Shown: positions 36,149 through 44,489, counted from the first letter of the stretch. The stretch is 64,000 nt of DNA from Aliiroseovarius crassostreae (GCF_001307765.1 NZ_LKBA01000006.1:648001-712000), one strand, 5' to 3'. Notes: generated from the sequence alone by a model not told the origin. Numbers and translations: made by a program.

Positions 36149-36570
36149 GTATCCACAAGGCGTATGTAGCAGATGCGAATTTCGGTGGAAAGCACCTTTC
36201 CTTACCATCAAATACAAGAAGTTATTTCTTATCTAAATAGGTAGTAAATTTTTAGTGCAACCCAATGAGGAAACAAAAAACTCTCCGCTTCCTCACTCCC
36301 TACTGAAGCAATAAGTGTATATTTTATAAGTGACTGTGAGTCATGTCGCTTTCAAAGCTCCAAGCGAAGGAAGGTTCCACGAGCGCATAGCATCGTTTCT
36401 TCTTAGCAAACCGGTTAAGATAAGGGTTCGAGTCCTTCCGGGGTCGCCACTCTCCATTCCCCCACGCCGGATATCCAAATCAAAAAACCAGCCGCCCACC
36501 CGCTATGCAGGTGAGACAGCCGGTTGACCCGCCAGAGGCCCTGGCAGGTAAAGCGCCCGGTAGGGCCGGA
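36149..36570. other. AT-rich gap between tRNA-Arg and the small membrane protein genes
   Basis: The first 270 bases are unusually AT-rich with no gene. An inverted tRNA 3'-end copy occupies 36423-36449. After it normal GC content returns; a GCCGGTTGACC / CGGGCG-rich stretch just past the stop of the next gene may hold a weak terminator, but none is clear. Confidence 0.4.
36423..36449 (+). repeat. Inverted copy of the tRNA-Arg 3' end (att-like)
   Basis: The plus-strand segment GGTTCGAGTCCTTCCG, GGGTCGCCA matches the T arm, acceptor and CCA of the neighbouring tRNA-Arg at all but two positions. The gene itself is on the minus strand 275 bp away, so the copy is inverted. No 5' half of a tRNA precedes it. 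Confidence 0.75.
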
Positions 36571-36756
36571 TCAGGAAAGATTGCTGAGCTGTTTGGCCAC
36601 GATCCAGGACACGGGCACGGCAAGAATGAACCCCAAAATCGCTGAATAAACAATGGGTTTTCCGGTATCAAACCCCATGGTCAGCGCGACCACGATGAAT
36701 ATTCCGGCAAGCGTTGCACCAAGCAGGGTGTAAATGACGGCGGTAAGGCGGAGCAT
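36571..36756 (-). CDS. Small two-helix membrane protein
   Basis: The 61-residue protein has two predicted membrane helices (about 5-25 and 36-54) and ends in SWIVAKQLSNLS. It is a paralogue of the protein encoded at 36828-37022 (shared GFxLxxPVSxxVA). Such proteins are often mislabelled 'CTP synthetase' in this group; nothing here supports that. GAGGGAT lies before the ATG. Confidence 0.75.
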   Translation of the reverse strand: MLRLTAVIYTLLGATLAGIFIVVALTMGFDTGKPIVYSAILGFILAVPVSWIVAKQLSNLS

Positions 36757-36827
36757 GGCGATCCCTCATAAATATATTCAATTTATGGAATTCTTTCGCG
36801 CTCCCAAAGCCCCTTCCTTGATCTGGA

Positions 36828-37022
36828 TCAGTCCCCCATCATTGCGCGTGCGACATAGTAACTCACGGGAAACCCTAAGATAAATCCAACCGCTGCCGCC
36901 CCCAAAAGCGGCCAAAGCCCGGTGATCCCATTGACCAGCGCCAGCACCACCAGCACGGAGGCCACGGTGGACCCGATAATGCCGTAAAAGGTCATGACCA
37001 GCTTGAACAGGGCTGACTTCAT
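36828..37022 (-). CDS. Small two-helix membrane protein (paralogue)
   Basis: The 64-residue protein has helices at about 8-29 and 36-57 and ends VSYYVARAMMGD. It resembles the next gene downstream (36571-36756) in length, spacing and the GFILGFPVS motif, so the two arose by tandem duplication. Its ATG is one base past the stop of the phnA gene, so they are probably co-translated. Function unknown. Confidence 0.75.
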   Translation of the reverse strand: MKSALFKLVMTFYGIIGSTVASVLVVLALVNGITGLWPLLGAAAVGFILGFPVSYYVARAMMGD

Positions 37023-37023
37023 C

Positions 37024-37563
37024 TTACTTCTTCTTCACGAATTTCGTAAGTATAACAATACGTTGCCCTTCCACGCGCCCTTCAATATGTTCCGCGCTAT
37101 CCGGCACCAGAGAAATCCCGCGCACCGCAGTGCCGCGTTTCGCCGTGAACCCCGCCCCCTTGACCGGCAGGTCCTTGATCAGCACCACATTGTCGCCCTG
37201 CGCCAGCCGCGTGCCATTGCTGTCGCGATGCTCCACCGCGTCCAGCACATTGTCCGCCCAGGCCTGCGTGTCCTCATCAAGATACAGCTGATCCAGCAGA
37301 TCCTGCGCCCAGCCTTCCCCTAACCGTTTGAGAACACGGGAAGAAATCACCTGAACCGCCGGATCCTCAGACCACATGCTTGATGCCAGCCCGCGCCAAT
37401 GCGCCGGATCCAGATCCCCTGAAAGCTGCCCGGCACAGGTGGCACAAACCTCAACCGCCGCGCCCTCGGGACCACCGCTCACATCATATTTCACCAAGGC
37501 CGCATCGGCCGAACACAGGGGGCAACTGGGGGGACAGGACATTGGGGGGCTCCGTTCGCTCAT
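37024..37563 (-). CDS. PhnA-domain zinc-ribbon protein
   Basis: The 179-residue protein has an N-terminal zinc ribbon (SCPLCSAD and VCATCAGQL), a middle helical region, and the C-terminal PhnA/YjdM domain (LAQGDNVVLIKDLPVKGAG, GTAVRGISL, HIEGRVEGQRIVILTKFVKKK). Despite its name the family does not act in phosphonate breakdown in most bacteria. It is divergent from the Phd/YefM gene, sharing an upstream region with direct repeats. Confidence 0.88.
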   Translation of the reverse strand: MSERSPPMSCPPSCPLCSADAALVKYDVSGGPEGAAVEVCATCAGQLSGDLDPAHWRGLASSMWSEDPAVQVISSRVLKRLGEGWAQDLLDQLYLDEDTQAWADNVLDAVEHRDSNGTRLAQGDNVVLIKDLPVKGAGFTAKRGTAVRGISLVPDSAEHIEGRVEGQRIVILTKFVKKK

Positions 37564-37570
37564 CTCATCA

Positions 37571-37648
37571 AAACTTTAAACTCTTTAACGAGCATCAGGG
37601 GCGGATTTGCAAGTTTTCCCCCGCAAAAAATCGAAACTTTAAACTTTT
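37571..37648. promoter_or_regulatory. Direct repeats in the phnA / phd intergenic region
   Basis: AAACTTTAAACTCTT (37571-37585) and AAACTTTAAACTTTT (37634-37648) differ at one base and lie 63 bases apart, six helical turns. One lies 8 bases before the phnA start and the other 12 bases before the phd start. Binding by the Phd-type antitoxin is a reasonable guess. Confidence 0.6.
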
Positions 37649-37659
37649 GAAGGCCCAGA

Positions 37660-38100
37660 ATGTCCACAATCCTGCCGCCCCTCTACGTCCGCCTGACCGA
37701 CGTGCGCCTCAACCTGACCGAAATGATCAAACGCACCCTGAATGGCGAGGAGCGGATGATCATCACCCGCCACGGCAAACCGGTGGTGGCGCTGGTCACA
37801 ATCAACGAATTGCACCGAATCTGGGCCGATGAGGATTACGAGCTTTACGGGCCAGTGAACCCCGAAACCGGCCACCGCCACGGCGCCGCATGGGTCGCCC
37901 GCACCGGCTGGAAACGCCCTCTGTTTGAGGCAGAGGTGATTGCGAAAGAGGCGGCGGAGAAAGCCGAGGAACAGGAAATGCTCACCCGGATTGAGGCCAA
38001 AATTCAGTCTTGGGAGGAGGAAGACCCGGAGACCGAGCAATCCTCAGCAGGGAGTGCGGAGGACGCGCGGCCTGTGTGGTGGAAACGGTGGTGGAGGTAA
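37660..38100 (+). CDS. Phd/YefM-family antitoxin-like protein, no toxin partner
   Basis: The 146-residue protein starts with the Phd/YefM fold (VRLTDVRLNLTEMIKRTLNG, MIITRHGKPVVALVTINEL), a DNA-binding and toxin-neutralising module. It has an unusually long acidic, coiled-coil C-terminus (EVIAKEAAEKAEEQEMLTRIEAKIQ, in part) ending WWKRWWR. No RelE, YoeB or VapC gene follows, but a Fic-domain gene starts 160 bp downstream. Doc, the partner of Phd, is a Fic-fold protein, so a link is possible but unproven. Confidence 0.75.
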   Translation: MSTILPPLYVRLTDVRLNLTEMIKRTLNGEERMIITRHGKPVVALVTINELHRIWADEDYELYGPVNPETGHRHGAAWVARTGWKRPLFEAEVIAKEAAEKAEEQEMLTRIEAKIQSWEEEDPETEQSSAGSAEDARPVWWKRWWR

Positions 38101-38168
38101 GGCATTCTTTCAATTCAAATGCAGAGAAAACCTCTTCCTAGTTAAACTGTAACCACCGAAGGAATTCG

Positions 38169-38263
38169 CTTTATAGTGAAGTATAGAGTCAACAAACCAC
38201 TTTATAGTTTTTAGCCGCCAAACTATAAAGTGACATATCCACATTAAAGAGGACTATAAAGTG
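38169..38263. promoter_or_regulatory. Operator-like array before the fic gene
   Basis: The 11-mer ACTATAAAGTG or its reverse complement occurs four times: 38169-38177 (partial), 38198-38208, 38222-38232 and 38253-38263. The middle two are a perfect 13-bp inverted repeat (CACTTTATAGTTT / AAACTATAAAGTG) with 9 bases between. The last copy includes the GTG start codon. Confidence 0.8.
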
Positions 38264-39403
38264 CGATATGACGACTTTGGACAGCACTCTCCTGGGCGAC
38301 TTGTACCAACAGTTTACAATGCCAAGGCATTTGTACCCACTCCACTTCCTCCCGATCTTAACATGGCGGAGATCGCTCTATCCCTCGCCGAAGCACACGG
38401 AGCAATTGGGGAACTGAAGGGTGCATGTCGTCGGCTGCAAAACCCCTATATTTTCATCAAACCTATGCAGCGCTTAGAAGCGCAAACTTCTTCCGCGATG
38501 GAAGGCACTCATACTACAAATGAAAAGTTGGCAATGGCCGAAGCTGGTGTTAACGCCAACGGTGATGATCAAACAGCTGAAGTGCTAAACTATGTCCGCG
38601 CTTTGGAAACAGCGATTGAGTCATTGAACGAGTTACCGATCTCAAGCCGATTAATTAGAACTGCACATCAACAACTTTTGCAAAATGTGGGCATCTCTCG
38701 TGGCGAGGATAAGCTACCGGGTGAGTTCAAACGCGACCAGAACATGATTGGTGGGAGAACCCTAGAGGCGGCGCGTTTCATTCCCGCCCCACCGTTACAA
38801 ACAGCAGATTGCATGAGCGATCTAGAAGTTTTCATTAATTCTGATCGTGGAGCTCAATATGCACTAATAGATATGGCTTTAGTACATTACCAATTCGAAA
38901 CCATACATCCATTTGCTGATGGAAACGGTCGCGTGGGCCGCATGCTAATCTCTTTGATGGCAGTATCAAGAGGGCTTCTCGATCTGCCCGCGCTATTCCT
39001 TAGCCCTGCATTGGAAGGGGTGAAAGACGACTACATCGAAAAAATGTACCGAGTATCGGCGTTTGGAGAATGGAATGAGTGGCTAAACTTCTTTTTCAGC
39101 GCAGTAACTGAAACCGCCCGCCGAACAGTAGATACAATTGACAGAATTATTTCTCTTCAAGAAATCTATCGAGAAAAGGCCGCAGCTGTTTCTACATCTA
39201 ACAACTTGCAATCCGTTGTCGACATGTTGTTTGAACAGCCTGTCATTCGGCCAAAGGATATCGTCAATCACGTTGGAGTAACCGACGCCGCAGCAAGGGG
39301 TCTTCTAAGTAAGCTTATGGAAACAGGTATCTTGGTAGAAGTTGATATGTACCCAAAGACTTGGATAGCCTTGGAACTTATTAAAAACACCCGCCCAGAT
39401 TGA
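38261..39403 (+). CDS. Fic-domain AMP-transferase with winged-helix tail
   Basis: The 380-residue protein has an N-terminal Fic_N region with the inhibitory motif SSAMEG at 77-82, the Fic core HPFADGNGRVGR at 216-227 (catalytic His first), and a C-terminal winged helix (SVVDMLFEQPVIRPKDIVNH, VTDAAARGLLSKLMETG). Fic enzymes AMPylate protein hydroxyls; the N-terminal Ser-Glu motif keeps this class silent until moved. The start is GTG 38261 with AGAGGA 9 bases upstream. It is AT-richer than its neighbours, so probably acquired. The winged helix and the repeat array suggest autorepression. Confidence 0.9.
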   Translation: MRYDDFGQHSPGRLVPTVYNAKAFVPTPLPPDLNMAEIALSLAEAHGAIGELKGACRRLQNPYIFIKPMQRLEAQTSSAMEGTHTTNEKLAMAEAGVNANGDDQTAEVLNYVRALETAIESLNELPISSRLIRTAHQQLLQNVGISRGEDKLPGEFKRDQNMIGGRTLEAARFIPAPPLQTADCMSDLEVFINSDRGAQYALIDMALVHYQFETIHPFADGNGRVGRMLISLMAVSRGLLDLPALFLSPALEGVKDDYIEKMYRVSAFGEWNEWLNFFFSAVTETARRTVDTIDRIISLQEIYREKAAAVSTSNNLQSVVDMLFEQPVIRPKDIVNHVGVTDAAARGLLSKLMETGILVEVDMYPKTWIALELIKNTRPD

Positions 39404-39514
39404 ACGCTGGTTACCACAAAGGCAGCTCATAGGAATCGTGCCTGACACAAGGATAGTGTAGAACACCAACGAGTGGGCACGCGATTGGCTTTGCCAATCT
39501 CTTCCGCCCACCAA

Positions 39515-39544
39515 ATGAAAAGGGCCTCTTGCGAGGCCCTTTTC
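39515..39544 (-). terminator. Terminator of lepA
   Basis: AAAAGGGCCTC, loop TTGC, GAGGCCCTTTT, an 11-bp perfect stem with T-runs in both orientations, 3 bases past the lepA stop. It can also end transcripts coming from fic. Confidence 0.92.
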
Positions 39545-39546
39545 AT

Positions 39547-41346
39547 TTAGTTGTCCATTTTCAGCGCGCTGATAAACGCTTCCTGCGGGATATCAACCTT
39601 GCCGAACTGGCGCATCTTCTTTTTACCCGCCTTCTGCTTCTCCAGCAGTTTCTTTTTCCGGGTCGCGTCGCCACCGTAGCATTTCGCCGTCACGTCTTTG
39701 CGCATCGCGGACAGCGTCTCGCGCGCGATCACCTTGCCGCCGATGGCCGCCTGGATCGGGATTTTGAACATGTGGCGGGGGATCAGGTCCTTGAGCTTCT
39801 CCACCATCGCCCGGCCGCGCAATTCGGCGCGGTCGCGGTGCACCATGGTCGAAAGCGCGTCCACCGGCTCATCATTCACAAGGATCGACATCTTCACCAG
39901 ATTGTCCTCGCGATAGCCCTCCATCTGGTAGTCGAAACTCGCATACCCTTTTGTGACCGATTTCAGGCGATCATAGAAGTCAAACACCACCTCGTTGAGC
40001 GGCAGGTCATAAACCGTCATCGCGCGCGAGCCCGCATAGGTCAGGTCCATCTGGATACCGCGGCGGTCCTGGCACAGTTTCAAGACGTCGCCCAGATATT
40101 CGTCCGGCACCATGATGGTCGCCTTGATGCGCGGCTCTTCCATATGATCGACCTTTGAGAGGTCGGGCATGTCGGCGGGGTTGTGCAGCTCGATCATCGA
40201 GCCGTCTTTCATATAGACGTGGTAGATCACGCTGGGCGCGGTGGTGATCAGTTCGATATTATATTCGCGTTCGATCCGGTCGCGGATCACTTCGAGGTGC
40301 AAAAGCCCAAGGAAACCGCAGCGGAAGCCAAAGCCAAGGGCGGCCGAGGTTTCCATTTCGTAAGAGAAGGACGCATCGTTCAGCGCCAGTTTCTCAATCG
40401 AGTCGCGCAGGTCTTCGAATTCGGCACTGTCGACCGGGAACAGGCCACAGAACACCACCGGCTGCGAGGGTTTGAAGCCCGGCAGCGCCTCGGTTGTGCC
40501 CTTTTTCTCATGGGTGATCGTGTCCCCCACGCGGGTGTCGCGCACCTGTTTGATCGACGCGGTGAGAAAGCCGATCTCGCCCGGCCCCAGCACGTCAATC
40601 GGCTTCATCTCGGGGGTGAAGACACCAACCCGATCCACCGGGTAAACGGCGTTGGTCGACATCATACGGATGCGTTCGCCCTTTTTCAGCTTCCCGTCGA
40701 TGATCCGCACCAGAACGATCACCCCCAGATAGGAGTCATACCAGCTGTCCACCAGCATCGCCTTCAGCGGCGCATCCGGGTCGCCCTTGGGGGCGGGCAG
40801 TTCGGTGACAATCGCCTCAAGCGTTTCACGGATACCAACCCCGGTTTTGGCAGAGACCTGAATGGCGCCGGAGGCATCAATGCCGATCACATCCTCGATC
40901 TGTTCAGCCACGCGGTCACATTCCGACGCGGGCAGGTCGATCTTGTTCAGAACCGGCACAATCTCGTGATCCGCTTCAATCGCCTGATAGACATTGGCCA
41001 GTGTCTGCGCCTCAACCCCCTGGGTGCTGTCCACCACCAAAAGCGAGCCTTCGACCGCGCGCATCGAGCGGCTGACCTCATAGGCGAAATCCACATGGCC
41101 CGGCGTGTCGATCAGGTTGAGGATATAGGTCTCGCCATCCTCGGCGGTATATTCGATCCGCACCGTGTTGGCCTTGATGGTGATGCCGCGCTCGCGCTCG
41201 ATATCCATACTGTCGAGCATCTGCTCTTTCATATCCCGATCCGCGACGGTGTTCGTCTCCTGGATCAGGCGATCCGCCAGGGTGGATTTCCCGTGGTCGA
41301 TATGCGCCACGATCGAGAAATTGCGGATGTGTTTCAGGTCAGTCAT
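39547..41346 (-). CDS. lepA: Elongation factor 4
   Basis: LepA is a ribosomal GTPase that can back-translocate ribosomes. The 599-residue protein has the G1 motif [25 protein letters not shown] and NKIDLP, and the family-specific C-terminal domain with [21 protein letters not shown]. The length is normal. It is flanked by AT-rich accessory genes on both sides (fic and the HNH gene). Confidence 0.97.
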   Translation of the reverse strand: MTDLKHIRNFSIVAHIDHGKSTLADRLIQETNTVADRDMKEQMLDSMDIERERGITIKANTVRIEYTAEDGETYILNLIDTPGHVDFAYEVSRSMRAVEGSLLVVDSTQGVEAQTLANVYQAIEADHEIVPVLNKIDLPASECDRVAEQIEDVIGIDASGAIQVSAKTGVGIRETLEAIVTELPAPKGDPDAPLKAMLVDSWYDSYLGVIVLVRIIDGKLKKGERIRMMSTNAVYPVDRVGVFTPEMKPIDVLGPGEIGFLTASIKQVRDTRVGDTITHEKKGTTEALPGFKPSQPVVFCGLFPVDSAEFEDLRDSIEKLALNDASFSYEMETSAALGFGFRCGFLGLLHLEVIRDRIEREYNIELITTAPSVIYHVYMKDGSMIELHNPADMPDLSKVDHMEEPRIKATIMVPDEYLGDVLKLCQDRRGIQMDLTYAGSRAMTVYDLPLNEVVFDFYDRLKSVTKGYASFDYQMEGYREDNLVKMSILVNDEPVDALSTMVHRDRAELRGRAMVEKLKDLIPRHMFKIPIQAAIGGKVIARETLSAMRKDVTAKCYGGDATRKKKLLEKQKAGKKKMRQFGKVDIPQEAFISALKMDN

Positions 41347-41422
41347 AAGAGGAGCGTATTATAGGGAATTTAGCCCCGGTCAAGGTCCGAAGTCTTTACT
41401 AATAATTGGTGAGTCCAAGAAT

Positions 41423-42430
41423 ATGAAATGTATTTACTGCCAACAGCCACTGTCCGATGACCGCACCTCCTCTACATGTTGCTCGAAAGAGCACATTATC
41501 CCAGAGAGCTCTGGCGGAAGATACCCAGCAATTACATCGGATTGCTGCAAAAAATGCAATTCAGAGCTTGGTTCCAGAATAGATGCACCATTCCAATCTG
41601 AAATGATAATGGAAATGTGCCGCACAAAGTACGCAATACCAAGCAAGAAAGGAAAGGCACCTAGTTTTTCTGTAATGTTTGAGAATGACGGCACTGGCAC
41701 GTCAACTTTCACACCTAACGGTATCACGCACAAACTGAGGCCTGACTTCCAGATTACCCCGCGTTCCAATGGTGCGTTTGATGTGACTGCCTCTGGATCA
41801 GAAGCGGACGTAGCCCATTTCTTAAGAGGCTTCATCAAGAAGCAATTCAAAGTTACGGGGCGAAAAATACCATCAGACACCCTACTCGATGAATTTATAA
41901 ATAAAGAGCTTTCAAATGCCCAAAGAAAACCAATTACGCATTTTTCTGGGCAAGTAATGATGTCTCAACTGCCTATCGAACGTGGTATGGCCAAGATCGC
42001 CTTGGGAGCCGGTCATTTGTTTTTGGGTGATCAGTGGTCCTTCAGTAAAAGCACCGACCCGTTGAGAGCAATACTTAAGCTGGAAAAGTTCAATCCAAAA
42101 GTGATCGAAGAAGCAACCAGCATCCCAAACGATGAATTCAGGACCAGCATTATCGGGGAAAATGTTTGGCGAACCGACAGTCATTTTCTGGCAATTTTGC
42201 CCGAAAGAAGAAAACTACAAATAGTCATAAATCTGTTTGGTGAAATATCGCTAACGAGAGTTTATCGATTGGAAAATACAATCAATTATTCATTATACTC
42301 CAATCTCGATAAATCCGCTCTTTGCATCCCATTAAACCGAAAACAGCCTCCAGAATGGTTTGGCCTCCATGAGTTCCTTTTCTTTAGGCGGATCATGCTG
42401 AAGGATGCCATCGAAAATCCCTTCTCTTAA
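41423..42430 (+). CDS. HNH-endonuclease family protein
   Basis: The 335-residue protein starts MKCIYCQQPL and has an HNH-like zinc site: C3 and C6, EHIIPES at 23-29, and CCKKCNSELGSRID at 41-54. The rest, about 280 residues, is not assignable. The coding sequence is clearly AT-rich compared with lepA and the lrp gene, a sign of transfer, and single HNH genes with long unknown tails are common in phage-defence islands. I begin at ATG 41423, the first codon that gives the zinc site; the frame is open further into lepA without support. Confidence 0.82.
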   Translation: MKCIYCQQPLSDDRTSSTCCSKEHIIPESSGGRYPAITSDCCKKCNSELGSRIDAPFQSEMIMEMCRTKYAIPSKKGKAPSFSVMFENDGTGTSTFTPNGITHKLRPDFQITPRSNGAFDVTASGSEADVAHFLRGFIKKQFKVTGRKIPSDTLLDEFINKELSNAQRKPITHFSGQVMMSQLPIERGMAKIALGAGHLFLGDQWSFSKSTDPLRAILKLEKFNPKVIEEATSIPNDEFRTSIIGENVWRTDSHFLAILPERRKLQIVINLFGEISLTRVYRLENTINYSLYSNLDKSALCIPLNRKQPPEWFGLHEFLFFRRIMLKDAIENPFS

Positions 42431-42798
42431 GTTTACAACTGCGCCCGACCTAGGGGGGCATCGGGACATTGCGTGGGACGAGTGCCTGCAAGCCCCGGCA
42501 CGTGCGCAGCACGGGCCACGCCCGACCTCCCCCCATGGGAGGGCGTTTCGCGAGGATTCAACACACGCACCGTTGCGGCTCTTGAAATAAACTGACAGCC
42601 ACCAGCGTTGCATCGCCCTCCCGAGGTCAGTCGTGGCCCTTATGTTTTGCAATGTTAACGTCGGGCGCTGTCCGGCCTTCGTCCGGACGAAACATCTCAT
42701 ACGCGCACCCAGGGTCGGGCGTGGCCCTTGTGTGGTGCAGTTACCCCGGTCGGGCGCTGTCCGGTGCGCCACCGGATGGTCATTCTCAGGGCAGCCCC
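42431..42798. repeat. Non-coding region with a 44-bp direct repeat and inverted repeats
   Basis: Copy 1 at 42632-42675 and copy 2 at 42720-42764 both run from CGTGGCCCTT to GTCGGGCGCTGTCCGG with a diverged middle. A perfect 15-bp inverted repeat (GGGCCACGCCCGACC at 42513-42527, GGTCGGGCGTGGCCC at 42713-42727) links an upstream segment. There is no open frame with a ribosome site. The region separates the HNH gene from the lrp gene. Confidence 0.65.
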
Positions 42799-43254
42799 TC
42801 ACCCCATCGGCAAGCGATTGCGCCTGACCATGGTGCGCAGGGTAAAGCTCGATCGCATCCGGCTCACCCCTTCGACCCGCATCAGGTGGTTTTCCATGAA
42901 CGCGTCAAAAGATGCGAGGTCGGCCACGACAACCCGCAGCAGGATGTCGCGCGACCCGCTCATCAAATGGCATTCCATCACCTCTTCCATCCGCGAAATT
43001 GCCCGCTCGAACGCGCTGATCGCTTCGCGCTTCTGGCTTTCCAGCTCCACCTCGATAAACACCGTGACCGGCAGGCCCAGCCTGGCCTGATCAACCCGCG
43101 CGCCATAGCCGGTGATCACGCCGCTGTCTTCCAGCGCCGCCACCCGGCGCGCGCAGGGCGTGGGGGAGAGGCCAACCTCCTCGGCCAGATCCCCGAGTTT
43201 CTGCCGTCCGTTTTGCTGCAGAGCAGAAATAATACGTCGATCGGTGGCATCCAT
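42799..43254 (-). CDS. Lrp/AsnC-family regulator
   Basis: The 151-residue protein has the N-terminal helix-turn-helix (MDATDRRIISALQQNGRQKLGDLAEEVGLSPTP in part) and the C-terminal RAM ligand domain (TVFIEVELESQKREAISAFE, HLMSGSRDILLRVVV). It is divergent from the amino acid dehydrogenase gene with a strong palindrome between the starts. By analogy with BkdR and other Lrp proteins it probably senses an amino acid and activates that gene. Confidence 0.9.
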   Translation of the reverse strand: MDATDRRIISALQQNGRQKLGDLAEEVGLSPTPCARRVAALEDSGVITGYGARVDQARLGLPVTVFIEVELESQKREAISAFERAISRMEEVMECHLMSGSRDILLRVVVADLASFDAFMENHLMRVEGVSRMRSSFTLRTMVRRNRLPMG

Positions 43255-43286
43255 CAGATTTCTCGCGTTAAATTTGATTCCACATC

Positions 43287-43336
43287 AGATTATCACCAAT
43301 TCACAAAAACTTCACGCGTGAAATTGGTGATAATCT
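43287..43336. promoter_or_regulatory. Lrp-type operator between lrp and the amino acid dehydrogenase gene
   Basis: AGATTATCACCAATTCAC (43287-43304) and GTGAAATTGGTGATAATCT (43318-43336) are reverse complements except for one inserted base, with a 13-nt spacer. It lies centrally in the divergent gap, 33 bp from the lrp start and 41 bp from the dehydrogenase start. Confidence 0.82.
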
Positions 43337-43376
43337 TCCCTGCCCCGGCGGTAAGTTGATCCAAAGGGAGAGATTT

Positions 43377-44441
43377 ATGACCATCACCACCATTGCATCC
43401 ACCACCCATGAACAGATCCTGCGCGTGGCAGACCCGGCCTGCGGGCTGGTCGGTTTCATCGCCATTCATTCGACCGATCTTGGCCCGGCGGCGGGGGGCC
43501 TGCGGATGCGGCCTTACGCCAGCGAAGACGAGGCGCTCACGGATGTGAAACGCCTGTCCGAGGGCATGACCTATAAGAACGCCGCCGCCGGCCTGCCGCT
43601 GGGCGGGGGCAAGGCGGTGATCATAGGCGACCCGGCGACGCAGAAAACGCCGGAGCTTCTGCACGCCTTTGGCCGTGCGGTTGAGGCCTGCGCCGGGCGC
43701 TATTGGACCGCCGAAGACATGGGCATGACCACGGCGGATATGGCAGAGCTTGCGAAAGAAACCCGGTATGTGGCCGGGCTGGCGGATGGGGAATTTGCCT
43801 CGGGCGATCCTTCGCCCATCACCGCGCGCGGCATTTTCAACGCGATCCGCCGCGTGGCCCTGCACCAGTTTGATGACTGGACCCTGCGCGGACGCATCAT
43901 CGCCGTTCAGGGGCTGGGCAATGTGGGGTGGAACCTGTGCTATCGCCTCACCGCGGCCGGGGCAAAACTGATCGTGACCGACATCAACCCGGAACGGGTG
44001 CAAATGGCGGTGACCAGCTTTGGTGCCGAGGCCGTGGGGCTGGAGGAGATCTATGCCGCGAAGGCCGATATCTTTGCCCCCTGCGCCATCGGCGGCATCC
44101 TGAACGAAGACAGTATCGCGCAATTGCGGGTCGAGGCCGTGGCTGGCGGCGCCAACAACCAGCTGGCCACGCCCGAAGACGCGCAGCGCCTGCACGATCG
44201 CGGCATCCTTTATGCCCCCGATTTTGTTGCCAATGGCGGCGGGATCATCAATGTGGCGACCGAGATCCTCGGCATTGAAAACCGCGTGGACTGGGTGGAT
44301 GAAAAGCTGGAGGCGCTGGATGCCACGATGGAGGCCATCCTGACCGAGGCGGAACGCCGCGAGGTCAGCCCGGCAGATGTGGCGCTGGAAGTGGTCTCCC
44401 GCGCCATTCCCGCCAGACAGGCACAGGCCCCCGCCGCCTGA
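43377..44441 (+). CDS. Leucine/phenylalanine dehydrogenase (Glu/Leu/Phe/Val family)
   Basis: The 354-residue enzyme oxidatively deaminates a branched-chain or aromatic amino acid with NAD. It has K67 and the catalytic K79 (MTYKNAAAGLPLGGGKA), the aspartate in WTAEDMGMTT, the NAD loop GLGNVG at 179-184, and ANNQLA. The octameric leucine dehydrogenase type is about 350-370 residues, as here. The start at 43377 follows AAGGGAGAG. The Lrp neighbour and operator suggest induction by the substrate. Confidence 0.9.
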   Translation: MTITTIASTTHEQILRVADPACGLVGFIAIHSTDLGPAAGGLRMRPYASEDEALTDVKRLSEGMTYKNAAAGLPLGGGKAVIIGDPATQKTPELLHAFGRAVEACAGRYWTAEDMGMTTADMAELAKETRYVAGLADGEFASGDPSPITARGIFNAIRRVALHQFDDWTLRGRIIAVQGLGNVGWNLCYRLTAAGAKLIVTDINPERVQMAVTSFGAEAVGLEEIYAAKADIFAPCAIGGILNEDSIAQLRVEAVAGGANNQLATPEDAQRLHDRGILYAPDFVANGGGIINVATEILGIENRVDWVDEKLEALDATMEAILTEAERREVSPADVALEVVSRAIPARQAQAPAA

Positions 44442-44489
44442 TTTTGTCAAAGCGCGCAAGTCCCATGGACCCCGACTGGGGACGGGACG

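Noticed and set aside
36361-36449. A second complete tRNA gene on the plus strand
   Set aside because: Only the T arm and acceptor 3' half are present; no matching 5' acceptor strand or D arm precedes them.
36571-37022. CTP synthetase label for the two small membrane proteins
   Set aside because: At 61-64 residues with two hydrophobic helices they cannot be CTP synthase.
37660-38100. Complete Phd-Doc toxin-antitoxin operon
   Set aside because: The Fic gene is three times the size of Doc, has its own inhibitory motif and promoter repeats, and lies 160 bp away, so a standard Phd-Doc pair is not supported.
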